The translations under genes and the position numbers were made by a program. Below are positions 1-8,398 of a DNA stretch of 64,000 bases, in pieces (the stretch's first letter is position 1; every line of letters starts with the position of its first letter). The stretch is from Marinobacter sp. LA51 (GTDB lineage Bacteria; Pseudomonadota; Gammaproteobacteria; Pseudomonadales; Oleiphilaceae): positions 124,001 through 188,000 of the forward strand of contig NZ_AP028070.1 in NCBI RefSeq assembly GCF_030297175.1, in the 5' to 3' direction. The notes below the pieces were generated by a model. That model saw only the letters and a list, made by a program, of their open reading frames with translations, searched no databases and was not told where the DNA came from.

Positions 1-61
1 CCTGGCTCACCCCCAGTGGCGCCTGACCCTGCAGATGCACAAGATCATCGGCATCGACTGA
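1..61 (+). CDS. C-terminal end of a gene cut by the window edge, possibly queE
   Basis: An open frame enters from the left edge and stops with TGA at 59-61. Only 19 residues are visible, ending QMHKIIGID. This ending resembles the tail of 7-carboxy-7-deazaguanine synthase (QueE), which often closes with a LQTHK-like stretch, but the fragment is too short to be sure. The AraC gene that follows is convergent, 9 bases away. The upstream sequence would settle the identity. Confidence 0.45.
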   Translation, partial: LAHPQWRLTLQMHKIIGID

Positions 62-70
62 ACCGCTGAC

Positions 71-1141
71 TCAGACGCTGGCGGCCATTGCCGCCGGCGC
101 TGGCTTCGCCTTGGGTTGCCGTGCCCAGTTGCGGTACCGGCTCGGACTGCTTCCGGTCCAGCGCTTGAAGGCGCGGGTAAAGTTGGCGGCGTCGGCGTAG
201 CCGAGGGCGTCGGCAATCTGGCTCAGGTTCATGCCGGTGGTGGTCAGCAAGGCTCGAGCCCGCTCCAGTCGTACCTCATCCACCAAATTCTGGAAGCTGG
301 CGGATTCCTCCTGCAAACGTCGTTTCAGCGTTCGTTCGGATACGAACAGGGTGGCGGCCACCCGCGCCAGTTTCGGCGGGAACGGGTAGCTGGTTTCAAT
401 TACCCGCCGTACCCGGCAGGCAAAGCCGGCGTCTTCCGTCAGTTCCCTGAGTGCTTCTTCGCACTTAATCCGAGAGGATTCGGCCAGCTGGTCGTCGCAG
501 AAGCGGATCGGCATATCGAGTTGGCTGACCGGGATCAGCAAGGCGTCCTCCAGAGCTCCATATTCCACCGGTACCGGCAGCGTCGGGCGGAAGCGCTGGA
601 AGAATGCGGGCTCCGGCCCCCGTCGTAAGATCCGGAAGCCGGGCACGGTAGAGCCGGTCAGTTGCGCACCCATGAAAATACAGCCGAACAACATGGCGTC
701 CATGATGAAGCCCTGCAGCGGCCCCAAATCCTGATCACAGGTCACCGAATAGCAGGCATTGCCATTGCTGTGCCGGTTGGTGACGTGCAGGTTCGGTGCC
801 CGCAGCGTCAGGTAGCGGGTCATCAGCTCCAGCGCCTGCTCCAGAGTTCGACTGCTCATGATCGCGATCCCGAGGGCACCATGCAGGGGCATCTTCAGTT
901 CCCGCGCCAGCATGACGCCAAGGCCAGGTTCGCCGCTTTCAATAATGGCCCGGGTGACAAATTCGCTGGCCTGGGCCTGGCTGACCCTGAGGTCGGGAGA
1001 ATTCAGCCTGAGCGGATCGAGACCAACCCGCAGCAGCAAGGCTTTTTCATCGATACCGATACTGTGAAGCAGGTCGGCCAGCAGGTGCAGGTAGATGGCC
1101 GGCATGCCCAGATCCTGTGCGGTGGAGGTGGACGCGCGCAT
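71..1141 (-). CDS. AraC family transcriptional regulator (arabinose-binding-like N-terminus)
   Basis: The 356-residue protein has the usual layout of the OruR/ArgR-like AraC group: an N-terminal ligand-sensing domain of about 200 residues and a C-terminal double helix-turn-helix. The second HTH is clear near residues 300-340, with the signature LSQIADALGYADAANFTRAF. Ligand and target cannot be read from the sequence. It stands alone between a convergent gene end and a nuclease gene on the same strand. The ATG at 1141 is preceded by a GAGGAAC-type ribosome site. The family is certain and the specific function unknown. Confidence 0.9.
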   Translation of the reverse strand: MRASTSTAQDLGMPAIYLHLLADLLHSIGIDEKALLLRVGLDPLRLNSPDLRVSQAQASEFVTRAIIESGEPGLGVMLARELKMPLHGALGIAIMSSRTLEQALELMTRYLTLRAPNLHVTNRHSNGNACYSVTCDQDLGPLQGFIMDAMLFGCIFMGAQLTGSTVPGFRILRRGPEPAFFQRFRPTLPVPVEYGALEDALLIPVSQLDMPIRFCDDQLAESSRIKCEEALRELTEDAGFACRVRRVIETSYPFPPKLARVAATLFVSERTLKRRLQEESASFQNLVDEVRLERARALLTTTGMNLSQIADALGYADAANFTRAFKRWTGSSPSRYRNWARQPKAKPAPAAMAASV

Positions 1142-1307
1142 GGAGGTTCCTCGTATTCAGGCTGTTGTTGTTATCAAAGGACGTCGTTTGCCAAGGATTA
1201 TGACCTGTCCCTGTGCTGCCCCCCATGACCCCGCTGACAGAGGAGTGGGCCAAAAGGGCCAATTGACCCATTCGGACAGGCATCGGTGAATCGCAGCGGG
1301 GTGGGGC

Positions 1308-3077
1308 TTAGTGGCCGAGACGGATGTCAGTGATTACCGGGTTGTGGTCGGAAGAGCGCCAGGGCAGAACTGATTTGATGCCCAGCGGGCCGTCATAGGC
1401 CAGCGCCCGGGGCTCGTCGGCGTTGAGTAGCCAGGTGGCAGCGGTGAGGATTCGTGGCTGCAAGGGGTCAGATGCCAGCGCGTAGTCGAGCGAGCCGCGG
1501 GCGCCCTTGTAGCGGTAGGTGTAGTGCGGGCAGGTGCTGGCATCGCAGGGCTGGAGCTGGTGCACCATGCTGGCGAAGCCGGCGCTGCGGAATACCTCAA
1601 GCGGTGTTTCCAGTGCGTATGCGTTGAGGTCACCGGTAATCAGGGTGCCCGCCAGATGGTCAGGCTTGGGCGATTCCGAGAGCCATTGCATGATAGCCTG
1701 GGCGGCCCGAACCCGGCGATCGTTGTAGCAGCCCTGGCCATCCCGTTGGTCCAGGTCGGCTCCGGTGGCGCCGCGGCAGGACTTGGATTTCAGGTGCAGG
1801 GCGGTGATTCGAACCCCGGTGTCGCCGTCTTTGGCGCGGAATACCTGAGTCACCGGTGGCCGACCCCGGTGCTGGAACAGTCCTGTGGTCAGGCGTTCGG
1901 CACGACCACTGGTTTGCACCCGATCGGAGCGGTACAACAAGGCCGTGCGGATCTCATCCTGGCCGTCGGCGCCGGGAGTAGTCACCACGCGCCAGCGTGG
2001 CCCCAGGGCCTCGGCCAGGGTGGCTACCGAGCTGGTGGCGCCATAGCCGTCGTTTTCCAGTTCGGTGAGCGCCAGGATGTCCGGGTCCGGCGCCCGCAAG
2101 GCGGCCAGAAGGCGCTGGTGCTGGTGTTCGTAGTCGGTTTGTGAGCGCGCGCCACGGCTGGTGGGAAATCCCTGGCCGTCGCCATTGCCGTTGAAGTAAT
2201 TGGCCAGGTTCAAGGTGACGAGTCGCAGGTGTGGCTGTTCCGGGCGTGCTGGCGGCGGCTGCCTGGGGTTGGCCTTCAGTAGTTCTGGCATTGCCTCGGG
2301 CTGCAGGCGCCAGTCGCCGAAGCGGAAGTCCAGAACGCCGGCCAGCTGACCGAAACGGTTGCCGGCACGCACGCTGTTGTTGGCTGTCAGTCCTCCTGGC
2401 GGCCAGGGTACTGGCCGGGGCTGCTGTTGCCGGCGGCCGTCATCCAGCACTACCCGGTGCAGGCGCTGCCGCTCATTGGCCTGCTGGGCCGACGGCCCGG
2501 GCTCCAGGTACTCGGTGGCGTTGACCTGATCGGCCTGGGCCAGGGTTAGTTCGCCGTAGCGGGCAAGGTTGTGACTGTCGATCACCGTTAGCGGCTGTTC
2601 GAAGCGCACCCGCATGTTTTCCAGGGATTCCGGGTGCTGTGGCCAGGGCAGGCTCAGGGCAACAGGAGCGGGTACTGGCTCGCGCCCGCAACGAGTCAGA
2701 GCCTTGATGCCAACCAGTTCGGTGAGCCCGTGAAACTCCTTCACAGTACCGGTAATGCGCAGGCGATCGCCGATGTCACCGGTGCTGCGCCGGGTGTACA
2801 CGAACAGGGCCTCGGAGGTGCGCGGATCGGAGTCGGTCTGGTGGTCGGCCTGCTGCAGGTAGAAACCCTGAAAGCCGCCCTTTTGACGGCTGTCGTGGCT
2901 CATGACGGCTTCGACGGTGACGGTTTGGCCGGCCATGGGCGAGTGGTCACCGGTACCCTGAATGCGGGCAATGGGGGTGGCCGGGTCACCACAGGACGCC
3001 GCTGCCGCGCCTGCCGGGGGCAGAAGCAACAGCGCCAGAGCGGTGGCACGAAGGAGAAAACGGGCGGTGGTGGTCAC
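1308..3077 (-). CDS. ExeM/NucH-type secreted endonuclease
   Basis: This 589-residue protein starts with a signal peptide (hydrophobic LLRATALALLLL, then Ala-rich cleavage region). An OB-fold-like region follows at about residues 30-140, and an endonuclease/exonuclease/phosphatase domain at about 280-585. Catalytic-type motifs are visible: LNLANYF, ALTELEND, TGDLNAY and the final SSDHNPV. The family includes ExeM of Shewanella and NucH, extracellular DNases used in biofilm turnover and phosphate scavenging. The listed start is GTG at 3077 with a weak ribosome site. It lies 9 bases after the WYL regulator and probably shares its transcript. Confidence 0.85.
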   Translation of the reverse strand: MTTTARFLLRATALALLLLPPAGAAAASCGDPATPIARIQGTGDHSPMAGQTVTVEAVMSHDSRQKGGFQGFYLQQADHQTDSDPRTSEALFVYTRRSTGDIGDRLRITGTVKEFHGLTELVGIKALTRCGREPVPAPVALSLPWPQHPESLENMRVRFEQPLTVIDSHNLARYGELTLAQADQVNATEYLEPGPSAQQANERQRLHRVVLDDGRRQQQPRPVPWPPGGLTANNSVRAGNRFGQLAGVLDFRFGDWRLQPEAMPELLKANPRQPPPARPEQPHLRLVTLNLANYFNGNGDGQGFPTSRGARSQTDYEHQHQRLLAALRAPDPDILALTELENDGYGATSSVATLAEALGPRWRVVTTPGADGQDEIRTALLYRSDRVQTSGRAERLTTGLFQHRGRPPVTQVFRAKDGDTGVRITALHLKSKSCRGATGADLDQRDGQGCYNDRRVRAAQAIMQWLSESPKPDHLAGTLITGDLNAYALETPLEVFRSAGFASMVHQLQPCDASTCPHYTYRYKGARGSLDYALASDPLQPRILTAATWLLNADEPRALAYDGPLGIKSVLPWRSSDHNPVITDIRLGH

Positions 3078-3086
3078 GCCGACAGT

Positions 3087-3989
3087 CTAGCAGACGCCGG
3101 CTACCGCTTTCAGTGCCCGCTCCCGTTTGCTGCCAAAGCCTAGCTGGTCCGGGTTGGCCAGCTCTAGCTGCTGTACCAGAGGGTCCGGGTGCTGGTTGTC
3201 GAGGGTGATGCCCAGGCGGGACAACACGTAAGGCGCCAGGGCTGCGCGGGTTTCAACCTCAAGCCGGCCCCGCTCCATGCCGTAATCCCGGGCAATGATG
3301 CGTTGCTGGGCTTCGGTCAGGCGCAGATCCGGAGTCAGCACCATGGTGACCTCGCGGTTCCAGTCGTTGTCCTGCTGGCGGTCGCGTTTGGCCCGCTGGC
3401 GCAGTGCCTCGGGCGGCCGATGGAAACGACTCAGGGCGAAATCCCGGAACTCCCGGTTGGATTCGCACCAGGCTCGCAGGTGCCAGCTGTTGCCGGTGCA
3501 CACCAGGGTGTGGGGTTCAAGAATGCTCTCGACCGCTTCCGGGCGACTCAGGGACACGTAGCTGGCCCGCAGCTGCCGGCCGTGACGTGTCGCCAGCACC
3601 ACCGCGCGCATGGTTTCCGGGGAAATGACCCGGTTCGGACCTTGCACAATGGTGCTCTCGGGCGGGCCGATATTGAGCGATTCGAAGGTGGTGCTCAGGT
3701 TCTGCTGGCGGGCCAGCAAGTCCCAGTACTCTGCCACCAGCCCGCGGGTTACCACCGGCTGGAAGTTGGGAGCCGGGACATAGCCTTTCAGGTGCCGGTC
3801 ATAGACCAGGTTGCCCGGGGCAAGTTCGCGCAGATAAGTGTTGATGTCCTTCGATGCCTGCTGACGACCAATGCCAAAGCTGTGGCAGATGTGGTTGGTG
3901 GTCAGGCGACCTTCCCACAGGGCAATGGTTTCAATCAGTCGGTAGCGAAGCAGCAAATCCCAGCGAATGGGCCAGTCCGTTTTTTTCAT
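3087..3989 (-). CDS. WYL-domain transcriptional regulator, BrxR/CapW-like
   Basis: The 300-residue protein has a winged helix-turn-helix N-terminus (RYRLIETIALWEGRLTTNHI, then a segment ending RQQASKDINTYLREL) and a WYL domain around residues 120-200 (PHTLVCTGNSWHLRAWCES, then REFRDFALSRF). A WCX-like C-terminal domain follows. This architecture and these motifs match the BrxR/CapW regulators that repress phage-defence operons. No defence gene is adjacent: downstream on the same strand is a secreted nuclease, and upstream an MFS transporter is divergent. Its ligand is unknown. The ATG at 3989 begins the conserved region directly, so the start is credible. Confidence 0.85.
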   Translation of the reverse strand: MKKTDWPIRWDLLLRYRLIETIALWEGRLTTNHICHSFGIGRQQASKDINTYLRELAPGNLVYDRHLKGYVPAPNFQPVVTRGLVAEYWDLLARQQNLSTTFESLNIGPPESTIVQGPNRVISPETMRAVVLATRHGRQLRASYVSLSRPEAVESILEPHTLVCTGNSWHLRAWCESNREFRDFALSRFHRPPEALRQRAKRDRQQDNDWNREVTMVLTPDLRLTEAQQRIIARDYGMERGRLEVETRAALAPYVLSRLGITLDNQHPDPLVQQLELANPDQLGFGSKRERALKAVAGVC

Positions 3990-4263
3990 AACGACGCGCT
4001 CACGAGTCTAATAAATAGCTGAAATTCATGTTACCTGCTCTCGTACGTGCAGTCTGTTACGACCCATTAATGTAAAACACTGTAAAACCGCGCGCTGGCG
4101 GAGTTGTAGAGGAGTCGACTACGCTTGCAGAGTGTTTCGGCAAGTGCTTAGTGGTGATGAATATTCGGTACTGATTTAATGCGCGTCCGGCCGATTCCGG
4201 ATCTTGATGTTGTCGGTTTTCTGTTACCACCTACCGTATCTGCAATACCCGGAGTCTGTCGTC

Positions 4264-5550
4264 ATGACCCAGATGGTCGCGTCCCTGTCTGCCCTGATTA
4301 TGAGCATCGTGCTGCTGGTCAGCGGCAACGCCTTTCTGATGACCCTGCTGGGCATCCGGTTGAGTATCGAGGCGGTGTCGCCTGACATCATCGGCTGGAT
4401 TCTGGTGTGTTACTCCATTGGTTTTGTGCTCGGCACCCTGTATGTGCACAAAATCATCGGTCGGGTTGGCCACATTCGGGCTTTTGCGGTTTTTGCCGCA
4501 GCTTCCGCCGTGGCGGCGCTGCTCTACCCGATGGCCGTATCCGAGCCGTTCTGGGCGGTACTCCGGGTTATTTCCGGATTCAGTATTGCCGGTGTGCTGG
4601 TGGTCATCGAAAGCTGGTTTTCCAGCCGCGCCACCAATACCAACCGGGGCGCACTGTTTGCGGTCTATCAGATCGTATTCTATTCCTCGGCCGCGGGCGG
4701 TCAGCTGATCGTCAACGTCGGCGACCCGGCCAACTTCATGCCCTTTTCACTGGCGGCGATCCTGCTCACCCTGGCACTGCTTCCGTTGTCGCTGACCCGG
4801 ATGGAGGCGCCGGCCATTCATCAGGTGGATCGGATCTCCATTTTTACGCTCGCCCGTGAATCGTTTACCGGTGTTGCCGGCGCCCTGACCTGTGGCGTGA
4901 TGATTGGCGGCTTTTATGCCCTGGGTCCGGTGTACGCCACCCTGGTGGGACTGGATGTGGCCAAAACCTCGACCTTCATGGCCAGCGCCATCGTTGCGGC
5001 CATGATCCTGGCCTGGCCCCTGGGGCGCCTGTGTGATCATTTTGACCGGCGTCGGGTGATGTTCTGGGTGGCCATACTGGCGGCCAGCTCTGCCGTTGCC
5101 GTGGCGGTCCTCGGGGCGGATAACATCTGGCAGCTGACCCTGTTCGTCGGGCTGTTTACCGGTCTGTCAGCAACCCTGTATCCGGTGGCGGTTGCCATCA
5201 CCAATGACCGGATGGAGAGCAGCCGGATTGTTGCCGCCAGTGCCACGCTGCTGCTCAGTTATGGCGTGGGTAGTGTGATTGGCCCGGTGGTCATGGCCGA
5301 ACTGATCAATGTGCTGGGGCCGTCAGGCCTGTTCTTCGGCAACGCCGGTTTCCTGCTGGTGCTGGCGGTGATTACCAGCTATCGCATCAGTCACACCGAC
5401 GATGTGGCGGTGCAGGATCAGGAGCATTATGTCCCGGCCATGCCAGAGACCTCATCGGTGTTGACGGAAATTGACCCCCGTAACGAGGAATTTCACGAGT
5501 CGCCCGAAATGGAGGACATTCAGCGGGCGACCCAAAACCCGGCGGGCTGA
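4264..5550 (+). CDS. MFS transporter, YcaD-like
   Basis: The product is a 12-helix major facilitator of 428 residues. An in-frame extension to 4204 exists, but the ATG at 4264 has a GGAG ribosome site at 4251-4254 and begins just before the first membrane helix, so it is preferred. The loop between helices 2 and 3 carries the MFS-type HKIIGRVGHIR segment. The C-terminal 50 residues are hydrophilic and acidic. The substrate is unknown; YcaD relatives are poorly characterised putative exporters. The gene is divergent from the WYL regulator across a 274-base gap, which could hold that regulator's operator. Confidence 0.85.
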   Translation: MTQMVASLSALIMSIVLLVSGNAFLMTLLGIRLSIEAVSPDIIGWILVCYSIGFVLGTLYVHKIIGRVGHIRAFAVFAAASAVAALLYPMAVSEPFWAVLRVISGFSIAGVLVVIESWFSSRATNTNRGALFAVYQIVFYSSAAGGQLIVNVGDPANFMPFSLAAILLTLALLPLSLTRMEAPAIHQVDRISIFTLARESFTGVAGALTCGVMIGGFYALGPVYATLVGLDVAKTSTFMASAIVAAMILAWPLGRLCDHFDRRRVMFWVAILAASSAVAVAVLGADNIWQLTLFVGLFTGLSATLYPVAVAITNDRMESSRIVAASATLLLSYGVGSVIGPVVMAELINVLGPSGLFFGNAGFLLVLAVITSYRISHTDDVAVQDQEHYVPAMPETSSVLTEIDPRNEEFHESPEMEDIQRATQNPAG

Positions 5551-5601
5551 CCCATCTCTCGGTTTTCTACGACGTTGTTTTTGTATTCACATCTGTATTT
5601 A

Positions 5602-5627
5602 TAGCAATGGTTAGCATACTATTGTTA
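5602..5627. promoter_or_regulatory. Candidate MarR operator
   Basis: TAGCAAT (5602-5608) and ATTGTTA (5621-5627) form an imperfect inverted repeat, 6 of 7 positions complementary, separated by 12 bases. It lies about 100 bases before the marR-type gene, where autoregulation is common. The match is weak and unproven. Confidence 0.3.
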
Positions 5628-5727
5628 CCTTTCCGATAAGGTCAGTTTTAAGATCAATTCGAGGTCGGCGTGTCAGTCCCGTTGGATGGCACTCCGCTGA
5701 CCCGCCTATTTGAGTGGAGTTTGAGGC

Positions 5728-6153
5728 ATGAGAGATCAGTTTCCCTTTGCCGTGGCCCGGGTTACCCGTCGCTGGAGAAAAATGCTCGACGAGCGCCTTA
5801 AGGATCTGGGCGTAACCCAGGCCCGTTGGAGCACCATGGTGTATCTGGACAAAGGCGGCGAAGGCCTGACCCAACGGGAGCTGGCTAGCCTGATGGCGAT
5901 TGAGAACCCGACCCTGGTGCGGTTGCTGGACAGTCTGGAAGAGCAGGGTTTGATCGAGCGCCGGCCTTGTCCCAATGACCGTCGCGCGCGCCGGTTACAC
6001 CTGACCCCGGCTGGCCGGGAGTTCATGGACGATCTGACTGTGCGGGCTGAGAAGCTGCGGGAACAGATGCTGGACGGCATCAGTGACGACGACATCGAAA
6101 CCACGGTCCGGGTATTCAACAAGATCCTGGAAAACGCTGAAAAGCAGAAGTAA
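5728..6153 (+). CDS. MarR family transcriptional regulator
   Basis: The 141-residue protein has a MarR winged helix-turn-helix, visible as LTQRELASLMAIENPTLVRL followed by the wing RRPCPNDRRARRLHLT. The N-terminal and C-terminal helices for dimerisation are present and the length is typical. The gene sits 3 bases before an EmrB-type efflux transporter and almost certainly controls it, as EmrR/SlyA-type regulators do for adjacent drug pumps. The inducer is unknown. A TTTGAGTGGAGTTTGAGGC leader gives a plausible ribosome site. Confidence 0.9.
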   Translation: MRDQFPFAVARVTRRWRKMLDERLKDLGVTQARWSTMVYLDKGGEGLTQRELASLMAIENPTLVRLLDSLEEQGLIERRPCPNDRRARRLHLTPAGREFMDDLTVRAEKLREQMLDGISDDDIETTVRVFNKILENAEKQK

Positions 6154-6156
6154 GTC

Positions 6157-7548
6157 TTGAGCGACAACACGGTCGAGGGTCTCCGGGCCCGATACGGGGA
6201 ACGCTGGCGTTGGCTGGCGGTGGCCACAGTGATGCTCGGCACCATGGCGACGGTGCTCAGTGCCACGGTGGTCAACGTCGCCCTGCACGACATCATGTTG
6301 GAGTTCGGCATTCGCCAGGGCCGGGTGCATTGGCTGGCGACCGGGTTTATTGCCGCCATGACCACCACCATGCTGGCATCGTCCTGGCTGCTGGACCATT
6401 TTGGCGTCCGCAAGACCCTGGCCTGCGCCATGTTCATGTTCACCGTAATTTCCATTGCCGGCGGCTTTGCTGCCACCCCGGAACAGCTTATAGCCGCCCG
6501 TGTTGGCCAAGGCGCGATGGCCGGTCTGATGCAGCCCATGGGCATGTACCTGGTGTTCCGCATCTTCCCCCGGGAGAAGCGGGGCCAGGCCATGGGCATC
6601 TACGGCATGGGGGTGATCCTGGCGCCCGCCCTGGGGCCGGTGCTGGGAGGCTTTCTGGTTGATCAGTTGAGCTGGCGTTACGTCATGTTTGCGCCGGCGC
6701 CGGTTACCATCATTGGTGTGGCCATGGCCTGGCGGTTCCTGCCCTTACCGCCCTCCCGCCCAGCGCCCTACCGCTTTGACCTGCTGGGCCTGATCCTGCT
6801 CGGCGTTACCCTGGCGCTGTCGCTCGACACCCTGAACCGGTTGCAGAATCTGGCTGGCCAGGAAGCGCGCGTGGCCATCGGTGGCGTGCTGTCGGCCCTG
6901 ACACTGGTGTTGTTCCTGTTCCGGGAGCGGCGCACCCGTCATCCCCTGGTCAATATATCGCTGTTGCGCAAGCCGGTGTTCCTGTACGCCAATATCGGCG
7001 CCCTGGCACTGGGTCTGGCGTTGTTCGGATCAACTTACCTGATACCGCTGTTTGTTCAGACTGCGCTGAATTACACCGCTACCGACGCCGGCTTGTTGAT
7101 GTTGCCGGCCGGTGTGGTTCTGGGTATGACCTTTCCCCTGGCCGGGCGTTTGGCCGACCGGCAAAGTTCGAGCAAACTGGTGGTGTTCGGCATCGTGCTG
7201 TTTGCCGCTTCGGCGGTGTTGTTTGCGGTGTCGGACCTGACGCTGGCGTTCGGCTGGCTGGCACTCTGGACTGTGGTCGGTCGCATTGGTATTGGTTTCA
7301 TGCTGCCGGCTCTTTCGACCGGTGCTCTGAATCCGCTGGCTCCGGAAGAATTGGGCGCTGGTTCCAGTACCATCAATTTCGCCCGCCAGTTGGGGGGTGC
7401 CTTTGGCGTCAACATGGTGGCATTGACCATCGAGTTTGGTGAACACCGCAATGGCATGCCCACTATTGAGGCGTTCCACACCGCCTGGTGGCTGGTGGCG
7501 GTGTTTGTCGCGCTGGCTGTCATCCCGGTCTGGAAAATGCGGGCCTAG
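6157..7548 (+). CDS. DHA2-type (EmrB/QacA) MFS efflux transporter
   Basis: This 463-residue protein is a 14-helix drug:proton antiporter by its opening motifs. LSATVVNVALHDI in helix 1 matches the DHA2 pattern TxVNVALP, and HFGVRKTL is motif A. GQGAMAGLMQPMGMYLVFRIFP and the following GPVLGGFLVD match motifs B and C. It starts with TTG at 6157, 3 bases after the marR stop, so the two genes form one operon. No EmrA-like membrane fusion partner follows, so export may stop at the inner membrane. The substrate is unknown. Confidence 0.88.
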   Translation: MSDNTVEGLRARYGERWRWLAVATVMLGTMATVLSATVVNVALHDIMLEFGIRQGRVHWLATGFIAAMTTTMLASSWLLDHFGVRKTLACAMFMFTVISIAGGFAATPEQLIAARVGQGAMAGLMQPMGMYLVFRIFPREKRGQAMGIYGMGVILAPALGPVLGGFLVDQLSWRYVMFAPAPVTIIGVAMAWRFLPLPPSRPAPYRFDLLGLILLGVTLALSLDTLNRLQNLAGQEARVAIGGVLSALTLVLFLFRERRTRHPLVNISLLRKPVFLYANIGALALGLALFGSTYLIPLFVQTALNYTATDAGLLMLPAGVVLGMTFPLAGRLADRQSSSKLVVFGIVLFAASAVLFAVSDLTLAFGWLALWTVVGRIGIGFMLPALSTGALNPLAPEELGAGSSTINFARQLGGAFGVNMVALTIEFGEHRNGMPTIEAFHTAWWLVAVFVALAVIPVWKMRA

Positions 7549-7580
7549 TTGCCTCCCGAGTGTCAAAAGCATACACTTTG

Positions 7581-7760
7581 CGCTCCTTCAGGGGAGTAGC
7601 CTCCGAGCCATGCAGTATTTGATGGCCGGACGGTAGTCAACACACTTGGGGCTCAATCTCCATGGCTATCGTGTTCCACGGAGTATCTGTGGAATTGGCA
7701 AGACCTGAGGCAGGGCATCTCCGTTGGGCGGAAGGTGCGCTGTCTCATGTCTGGTAATCC
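7581..7760 (+). ncRNA. Probable yybP-ykoY manganese riboswitch
   Basis: The 227-base leader before the UPF0016 gene carries hallmarks of the yybP-ykoY family. GGGGAGTAGCC at 7591-7601 follows a CTCCTTCA strand. AGTCAACACACTTGGGG at 7635-7651 resembles the conserved CAUCAACAUACUUGG loop. GGCAAGACC, then CCGTTGGGCGGA form a 3' half at 7698-7731. In other bacteria this element binds Mn2+ and turns on Mn exporters of exactly this family. The boundaries are approximate, and a covariance model (RF00080) would confirm them. Confidence 0.8.
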
Positions 7761-7775
7761 GCCCTGGAGCTCTTT

Positions 7776-8345
7776 ATGGAAGCCTTTCTGGCCTCAACGG
7801 CCGCTGTCGCCATTGCTGAAATTGGCGACAAGACCCAACTGTTGTCCCTGTTCCTCGTGGTGCGCTACGGCCAGCGCCTGCCGATTATCCTTGGCATCTT
7901 CATTTCGACCTTGCTCAACCATGCCTTGTCGGCCTGGCTCGGCGCCTGGATAGCCAATTTCCTACCGGAGGCTTGGCTGCCGTGGATTCTGGCCGTAAGT
8001 TTTGTCGCCATCGCCGCCTGGCTGCTGATTCCGGACAAAGACGACTCCGAAGATTCCCGCTTCCTGGGCATGGGTGCTTTCATGGCCACCACGGTGATGT
8101 TCTTCCTGGCGGAAATTGGCGACAAGACCCAGGTGGCCACCGTGGTGCTGGCAGCACGCTTTACCGAAACGGTATGGGTAGTTCTTGGTACTACCGTGGG
8201 GATGTTGATTGCCAATATACCGGTTATCATGGCAGGGCGCTGGCTGATGGATCGATTGCCCCTGGCCACCGCAAGAATCTGTGCCAGCGTTCTGTTCGTG
8301 GTGCTGGCGATTGTGACTATCGCCGCCACTCTCGTGAACTCCTGA
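7776..8345 (+). CDS. UPF0016/TMEM165/GDT1 family manganese exporter
   Basis: The 189-residue membrane protein has two repeats of three helices. Each carries the family signature: AEIGDKTQ at residues 14-21 and again at 112-119. These acidic motifs bind the metal in GDT1/TMEM165 proteins and in the Vibrio exporter MneA. The upstream leader looks like a Mn2+ riboswitch, which strongly supports manganese export over calcium or generic cation transport. The ATG follows a GGAGC ribosome site. The next gene, an L,D-transpeptidase, is on the same strand but appears functionally unrelated. Confidence 0.9.
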   Translation: MEAFLASTAAVAIAEIGDKTQLLSLFLVVRYGQRLPIILGIFISTLLNHALSAWLGAWIANFLPEAWLPWILAVSFVAIAAWLLIPDKDDSEDSRFLGMGAFMATTVMFFLAEIGDKTQVATVVLAARFTETVWVVLGTTVGMLIANIPVIMAGRWLMDRLPLATARICASVLFVVLAIVTIAATLVNS

Positions 8346-8398
8346 TGCTGGCGGTTGTCACTGTACCCGTGTCGACAAGACGGTTGGAAAGAATCTCT

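Noticed and set aside
7973..8398. N-terminal extension of the 8399 L,D-transpeptidase frame
   Set aside because: It overlaps the UPF0016 gene and lacks domains; the signal peptide at 8399 marks the true start.
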